Of a stretch of 18,234 nt of DNA, positions 14,375 through 18,234 are shown piece by piece. The position numbers and the translations under genes were made by a program. How positions within the stretch are numbered: position 1 is the first letter of the stretch; each line of letters starts with the position of its first letter. The notes under the pieces are model-generated. The model ran no database searches. It saw only the letters and a program-made list of their open reading frames with translations, and was not told the DNA's origin. The stretch is from a bacterium (GTDB taxonomy: Bacteria > ARS69): contig JALGZO010000170.1 of the NCBI GenBank assembly GCA_025774865.1, positions 1 through 18,234 on the forward strand. The letters are read 5' to 3'.

Positions 14375-15430
14375 TCAGAACTCGATCGGCACCCGATCCG
14401 CCTGCGCGATGAACGCCGCGAGAAGGTCGACCGCCGCCTGCACGTCCTTCTTGTGGCACATCTCGATCACCGAGTGCACGTAGCGGCACGGGATCGAAAT
14501 ACACCCGGCGGGAGCACCGCGCCCCGCCCGTTGAATTGCGGAGGTGTCGGTCCCGCCCTTCGGCAAGACTTCCATTTGGAAGGGGATACGCTTCTTCTCG
14601 GCCAGATCCCGCAAAGCGTCCACCACCCGGAAATCACAGACGACGCTCGAGTCCATGATCTTGATGGCGGCACCCTGCCCGAGTCGCGTGATCGCGTCCT
14701 GCTCGCTCGCGCCGGGCAGGTCATTTGCCAGCGTGACGTCCAGCGCGATCCCGAGATCCGGATTCAAATGCTGAGCCGCGACCTGCGCCCCCCGGATGCC
14801 GATCTCCTCTTGCGTCGTCGCGACGGCCACTACCTCGACGCCGTGACGTCGTGCTTTGCGTACTGCTTCGATCATCACGAAGCATCCGACCCGATCGTCG
14901 AGCGACTTCGTCGAGACCGAATCCCCGATCTGGACGAAGTCTCGCTCGCGGGTGATGAGGTCACCGACGCTCACGATTCTCTCGACTCGGGACTTCGTCA
15001 TCCCGAGGTCGATGAACAGACTCTCGATCTTGGGCAGCTTCGTACGCTCCTCGGCGGCCATGATGTGCACGGGCTTGGAACCGATCAGTCCGAGCACGTC
15101 CTTCTTCCCGTGGACCCATACGCGCTGAGCCGTGAGCGTCTTGGCGTCGAAGCCTCCGAGGGTGGTGAACCGCAAGAATCCGTTGCTCTCGATGTGCGTG
15201 ACCATGAGGCTGATCTCGTCCATGTGGGCGGAGAGCATCAGTCGTCGCGGCTCGCCTTTGCGCTTCGAGGCCAGCCGCGGCTTTCGGGTGGCGACGACAT
15301 TGCCCATGCGATCCACGTCGATCTGGTCGACGAGCGGCTTCAGCTCCCGGACCATGATCTCGCGGATGCGCTCTTCCCGGCCTGGGCCTCCGGCGGTACG
15401 GCAGAGCTCGCTCAAAAGGTCGAGGTTCAT
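14375..15430 (-). CDS. M42-family metalloaminopeptidase (glutamyl/deblocking aminopeptidase-like)
   Basis: A 351-residue cytoplasmic peptidase with two metal ions. The ligands and catalytic residues are all visible: H69 and D71 in SAHMDEISLM, bridging D178 in SLDDRVG, catalytic E208 and ligand E209 in TTQEEIG, D231 in ALDVT and H319 in CRYVHS. GGTDTSAIQ (292-300) is also typical. Family members (tetrahedral or PepA-like aminopeptidases, FrvX, YsdC) trim peptides from the N-terminus. The ATG at 15430 overlaps the stop of a 39-codon ORF (ATGA), and GGAG lies a few bases upstream. The unknown 229-residue gene follows after 24 bases. Confidence 0.92.
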   Translation of the reverse strand: MNLDLLSELCRTAGGPGREERIREIMVRELKPLVDQIDVDRMGNVVATRKPRLASKRKGEPRRLMLSAHMDEISLMVTHIESNGFLRFTTLGGFDAKTLTAQRVWVHGKKDVLGLIGSKPVHIMAAEERTKLPKIESLFIDLGMTKSRVERIVSVGDLITRERDFVQIGDSVSTKSLDDRVGCFVMIEAVRKARRHGVEVVAVATTQEEIGIRGAQVAAQHLNPDLGIALDVTLANDLPGASEQDAITRLGQGAAIKIMDSSVVCDFRVVDALRDLAEKKRIPFQMEVLPKGGTDTSAIQRAGRGAPAGCISIPCRYVHSVIEMCHKKDVQAAVDLLAAFIAQADRVPIEF

Positions 15431-15546
15431 CGACGGCTCCGGCGGTAGTCGCGAATGAGAAGCTCGAGGACCGTCTCGAAGACGGTCGGATAGCGAGAGA
15501 GGATAGTAGCGGGGGATCGGAGCCTGAGAAAGGGGTTTTCCGGCAC
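15427..15546 (-). CDS. Possible small gene (39 aa) coupled to the M42 peptidase
   Basis: Between the phosphatase-like stop (15549) and the M42 start lies a GTG-initiated frame: VPENPFLRLRSPATILSRY then PTVFETVLELLIRDYRRSRR. It ends TGA overlapping the M42 ATG (ATGA). The sequence reads as an amphipathic helix with a basic end. Its length almost exactly fills the 118-base gap, which is why I list it. No good ribosome site is seen, and 39 codons can stay open by chance in GC-rich DNA. Confidence 0.35.
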   Translation of the reverse strand: MPENPFLRLRSPATILSRYPTVFETVLELLIRDYRRSRR

Positions 15547-15548
15547 CG

Positions 15549-17501
15549 TCAGTGACCTTGTGGCACCTCGCCCGCGGGCGGTCGCATGTCTTTCTCGTAA
15601 GTCGCGATGAAGCCCGGGATCCGATCGCGAAAATCGCCTTCGAGCGCGGCCTGGATGACGTCCCCCGGCAGGTCGGCGGCGAGGTTGAGACCGTTCAGGA
15701 CCAGCAGCGTCGGCACGATGTCGAGCAACGACGCGTCCACGAATTGCCGGCCCGGGACGACGCCCACGCCGGCGATCACGAGTGCCCCGGTCTCCTTCAT
15801 CTGCGCACTTTCCTGGAACTCGACCGCGCGGACGGCTTCGTCGACGAGGCAGCGCCCTCCCTGGAACAAGAGCGTGTCGTCGAGGTGCGCCGCGACGTCC
15901 GGTTTCACCGTCACGACCACGTTGCCCCACTCGTCGATCCGGGAGTTGAATGCGCGAAAGCCCCCTCGGTCGAGACGCGCCGTCTCGAAGAAACGCTGCA
16001 CGCGTCCCTGGTTCCCCTCCTGTCCGGCCTTCATGCGAATGAAAGTCCGAGCGCCGACGTTCGTCGCCTCGACGGCGCCCTTGAGGCGCATCTGCTTGAG
16101 CACCGGCTCGACGCGCAGCGTCAGCGCCCGGCGGGCATCGTCGGACGCCGCCTCGGCACCGTGGTTCGACACGACGACCACCAGATCGTCCGTGGAAGTC
16201 TCGCGGAGGATCTTGCCGATGAACTCGTCGACGATGCGGTAGGAGTCGTGGACGCTCTCACCGTACCGGGCGATGTCGACCGGTGAGATTCCTTCGAAGT
16301 GCTCCGGTTCGTGGTATTTCCAGAAGTACGATTGGGCGACGTGGATGATGTTCGTCCAGTACGCGGCGAACGCGACCGGTCGCCGCCGCCGGAGCTCCAC
16401 GAAGTAGTCGGAGTTGAGCTTGGCGTGCAGCTTCCGCTTGGTGAAGAGCTGCGCGGCATCCAGTGAACGCCCCCGGAGCGGGTCCAGCAGGATCTCGCCC
16501 CCGGCCTGAATCAGGGTGCTGAGCCGGGCACCGTAACGGATACCCTGAAACGCGTAGCGACAGTAGCGACCCCACGTGCGGCGTTGGCGCGTCTTCTCGT
16601 TCATTGCGAGCTCGCGGATGAAGCCGAGCTGATAGGGGTGGGTCTCCGTCCCGACGTCGGACATCGCCGGCACGATGAATCCGTCCACGGGAGCTGGCGG
16701 CCATGTCACCGGCCAGCCGAACAGGCCGATCGACCAGCCGCGATCCTCGAGGATCTCCCAGATGCGGCGGGCTTTGATGTCGCGGGCGGTCGCGGCGAAG
16801 CTCATCACGCCGTGCTCCGACGATTCCTTGCCGGTCGCGACCGACGTCCAGACGACCGGCGGCATGAGGGGCCGCGTGGATCGCACGTCGCCCCAAGCGC
16901 CACGCCGGCGGAGGTTCTCGAGGTTCGGCATCTCCCCGCGCTCGATCAGGTCCTCCGCCACGCTCCACGACAGTCCGGGAAACGCGAGCACGAGGACGCG
17001 AGATCCCTGACCCTGGCCGCGTCCCCAGTCGGTGGCCCCCGACACGATGACGGTCACCGGCAGCGCGACGAGGAAAGCCCACGCCCACGGCCAGGCGCCG
17101 CGTGCGATGCGGCGGATCGTCTGGCCCACGACCCACGCCAACGTCACCGCCACGAGGATCGTTCCGCCGAACCGGATCGTTTCGGGCGACCAGAACATGC
17201 CGAGGTACGGAGGCAGGAACGGCAGCGTGCCGAAGAAGACCGCGAAACCCGCCAACGATGCCCAGAGAAGGCGATACGCGCGAAGCGGAGCTTCGGTGGA
17301 GCCGAACCGGGCGAGCTTCTGAAGCAGATGTCCGACGATCGCGCCGAGGACGGCGCCGACGGCGAGCGGAAGGACGAGGAACAGGAGTATCCCGATCGGT
17401 AGAGCGTCGATGAAACGAGGATTGAGGAGCAGACAGGCTGCGGCACAAACCGACGAGAAGACCAGGGCGAGGGCCATCCCCGTGCGGACGTGGTGCCTCA
17501 A
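15549..17501 (-). CDS. Membrane-anchored alkaline-phosphatase-superfamily protein with degenerate metal site
   Basis: About 650 residues. The N-terminal 155 hold about five membrane helices (for example MALALVFSSVCAAACLLL and IGILLFLVLPLAVGAVLG). A phosphodiesterase/sulfatase-like domain follows: MPPVVWTSVATGKESSEHG carries the nucleophile threonine, and FGWPVTWPPAPVDGF matches VNWYVTWPAEPVPGL of the paralog. The ligand positions are changed: GLDGLDW is AFPGLSW, TDNTQH is HVAQS, SDHG is SNHG, and the late His is Met. It is probably a pseudoenzyme or has a changed function. Start choice: the TTG at 17501 has AGGAG 6 bases upstream and gives a basic end before the first helix. A TTG at 17573 would add 24 residues but has no ribosome site and lies just after a terminator hairpin. 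Confidence 0.8.
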   Translation of the reverse strand: MRHHVRTGMALALVFSSVCAAACLLLNPRFIDALPIGILLFLVLPLAVGAVLGAIVGHLLQKLARFGSTEAPLRAYRLLWASLAGFAVFFGTLPFLPPYLGMFWSPETIRFGGTILVAVTLAWVVGQTIRRIARGAWPWAWAFLVALPVTVIVSGATDWGRGQGQGSRVLVLAFPGLSWSVAEDLIERGEMPNLENLRRRGAWGDVRSTRPLMPPVVWTSVATGKESSEHGVMSFAATARDIKARRIWEILEDRGWSIGLFGWPVTWPPAPVDGFIVPAMSDVGTETHPYQLGFIRELAMNEKTRQRRTWGRYCRYAFQGIRYGARLSTLIQAGGEILLDPLRGRSLDAAQLFTKRKLHAKLNSDYFVELRRRRPVAFAAYWTNIIHVAQSYFWKYHEPEHFEGISPVDIARYGESVHDSYRIVDEFIGKILRETSTDDLVVVVSNHGAEAASDDARRALTLRVEPVLKQMRLKGAVEATNVGARTFIRMKAGQEGNQGRVQRFFETARLDRGGFRAFNSRIDEWGNVVVTVKPDVAAHLDDTLLFQGGRCLVDEAVRAVEFQESAQMKETGALVIAGVGVVPGRQFVDASLLDIVPTLLVLNGLNLAADLPGDVIQAALEGDFRDRIPGFIATYEKDMRPPAGEVPQGH

Positions 17502-17551
17502 TGCGATCTCCTGCAGCGATTCGTCCACGGGGAAGTCGGGCCAGTAGAAAA

Positions 17552-17579
17552 GGTTATCGAAATCGTGGCGCAAGAGTCA
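17552..17579 (-). promoter_or_regulatory. Possible promoter of the phosphatase-like gene
   Basis: On the minus strand TTGACT, just after the terminator, is followed after 16 bases by GATAAC. This would start transcription about 45-50 bases before the TTG at 17501 and would place the alternative TTG at 17573 inside the promoter. The hexamers are near consensus, but this is only a pattern match. Confidence 0.35.
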
Positions 17580-17600
17580 AGAAAGCCCCCTCGGGGCCTT
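17579..17600 (-). terminator. Weak intrinsic terminator after sppA
   Basis: On the minus strand AAGGCCCC, loop GAG, GGGGCTTT forms an 8-pair stem (one G-U) followed by CTT, giving a TTTCTT tract. It lies 8 bases past the sppA stop. The U-tract is short and interrupted. Confidence 0.6.
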
Positions 17601-17608
17601 CTACCCCC

Positions 17609-18234
17609 TCAGTCCTCGGCTCGAAACGGCTCGTAGTGGAGCGCCCCGGGGAGTCTCCAGGCGCGCGCCGAGAGGGACTCCCGGGCCTCCCGGACGAGAT
17701 CGGTCACCACGGCGAAGCCCACGTCGCCGGAGAGAAGAAGATCCAGGAGCGTCTCCCTCTCCGGGTAATGGACGAGCGTCACCTTGCCGTCCTCTTCGAT
17801 CTCGGCCAGTCGACGGGCGACGGCGAGCGCCTCGCGGAAGCCGCCGAGATCGTCGACGAGTTGGCGCTCCAGCGCCTGCCGCCCGGTCCAGACCTTCCCG
17901 CGGCCCGACTCGTCTACGTCATCGGCGGGGAGCCCCCGATCCTGGGCGATGTCGTCGATCCACTCTCGGTAGCGCGCCCAGTGCTCTTCGGCGATGCGCT
18001 CCCGCTGTTCCACTGTGAAGTCGTGAAGCTCGGAGAGGAGGAAGGCGTTCGGCGCGAACGCGATCTCGTCGAACGTGAATCCGAGCTTCTCCCAGAATCC
18101 GCGGATGTTGAACTTGCCCGTGATCGAGCCGATCGCCCCCGTGATCCCACTGGCCGCGCAGACGATGTGGCTCGCGGGGGAGCTCATCATGTAACCGCCG
18201 GATGCGGCGTGATCCGCGATCGAAACGACGACCG
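17609..18234 (-). CDS. sppA: Signal peptide peptidase SppA (protease IV type), C-terminal part (cut by window edge)
   Basis: The frame runs in from the right edge without a start. The sequence VVSIADHAASGGYMMSSPA carries the nucleophile serine in AASGGY. SGITGAIGSITGKFNIRGF, GKVWTGRQALERQLVDDLGG and a helical end follow, as in the C-terminal domain of peptidase family S49. These membrane-bound enzymes degrade cleaved signal peptides. The lysine expected in short SppA (GxxKD) is absent after the serine. In the E. coli 67-kDa form the dyad lysine is in the N-terminal half, so I take this for the long type, with its lysine outside the window. The gene is followed by a weak terminator and then the phosphatase-like gene. 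Confidence 0.88.
   Translation of the reverse strand, partial: VVVSIADHAASGGYMMSSPASHIVCAASGITGAIGSITGKFNIRGFWEKLGFTFDEIAFAPNAFLLSELHDFTVEQRERIAEEHWARYREWIDDIAQDRGLPADDVDESGRGKVWTGRQALERQLVDDLGGFREALAVARRLAEIEEDGKVTLVHYPERETLLDLLLSGDVGFAVVTDLVREARESLSARAWRLPGALHYEPFRAED

Noticed and set aside
11508-14504. Reading the phosphodiesterase frame as one 998-residue protein
   Set aside because: The upstream part is the shadow of three same-strand genes in other frames and is Arg/Pro-rich. The GTG at 13073 with its GTGA overlap is a far better start.
13292-15448. A 718-codon plus-strand open frame, and similar long antisense frames at 2593-4014, 10818-12467 and 8396-10659
   Set aside because: They lie opposite genes with clear motifs (M42 peptidase, transglutaminase-like, phosphodiesterase, MoeZ/def). 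Their translations are rich in Arg, His and Gly with no recognisable domain. Long antisense frames are expected at this GC content.
17609-18234. SppA apparently lacking its catalytic lysine
   Set aside because: The missing GxxKD lysine belongs to the short SppA type. This C-terminal sequence looks like the long E. coli type, where the lysine is in the N-terminal half, which is outside the window.
1-18234. tRNA, rRNA, CRISPR array, insertion sequence, integrase, toxin-antitoxin or phage genes
   Set aside because: I looked for tRNA cloverleaf ends, spaced direct repeats, transposase motifs and terminal inverted repeats by eye and found none. The window reads as ordinary chromosomal gene content.

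Overview
The window is about 18.2 kb of dense, GC-rich bacterial chromosome with no RNA genes, CRISPR array, phage or insertion sequence that I can see. The organism looks Gram-negative: there is an SppA-type signal peptide peptidase, a predicted lipoprotein and several exported proteins. One secreted protein ends in a FlgD-like/T9SS-type C-terminal domain (a PNPFRPATTIPF-type motif followed by a beta-rich tail). Together with the high GC this suggests an FCB-group or candidate-phylum bacterium such as Candidatus Eisenbacteria. The taxon is inference; the sequence does not prove it.

Layout. Positions 1-260 (minus) hold the N-terminus of a GT4-type glycosyltransferase. Divergent from it, 340-1353 (plus) is a PLP threonine/serine dehydratase. 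It overlaps by GTGA a second dehydratase-like gene (1350-2196) that has lost about 113 bp, including the PLP-lysine segment, and is frameshifted. On the minus strand a two-gene unit follows: a two-TM-pore potassium channel (4820-5488) and a membrane-anchored DUF3857/transglutaminase-like protein (2197-4815). Divergent from the channel is a plus-strand pair: a cysteine-rich MerR regulator (5597-6040) and an A-type Fe-S carrier (6066-6410), closed by a strong intrinsic terminator. Next comes a compact sulfur-carrier operon (6512-8399): JAMM protease, ThiS/MoaD/CysO-like carrier and MoeB-rhodanese fusion. A predicted lipoprotein converges on it (8396-9349, minus). Peptide deformylase (9500-10030) and a secreted FlgD-tail protein (10084-11493) are on the plus strand.

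The right third is one minus-strand run: SppA (17609-18234, 5' cut by the window edge), a weak terminator, a membrane-anchored alkaline-phosphatase-superfamily protein (15549-17501), a 39-codon ORF, an M42 aminopeptidase, an unknown 229-residue protein, a polytopic membrane protein, and a second alkaline-phosphatase-superfamily protein (11508-13073). Several junctions are ATGA/GTGA overlaps, so translational coupling is likely.

Most interesting points. (i) The two phosphatase-superfamily paralogs differ sharply: the downstream one keeps the metal ligands, while the upstream one has replaced nearly all of them and looks like a membrane-bound pseudoenzyme. (ii) The sulfur carrier ends in Gly-Gly-Arg rather than Gly-Gly and sits directly after a JAMM protease that could trim it. 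(iii) The second dehydratase has an internal deletion of its catalytic lysine. (iv) The MerR/IscA pair has a dyad over its promoter and a cysteine-rich sensor-like tail, which suggests Fe-S or redox control. (v) Several genes have an extended -10 element only a few bases from the start codon, which suggests leaderless mRNAs.
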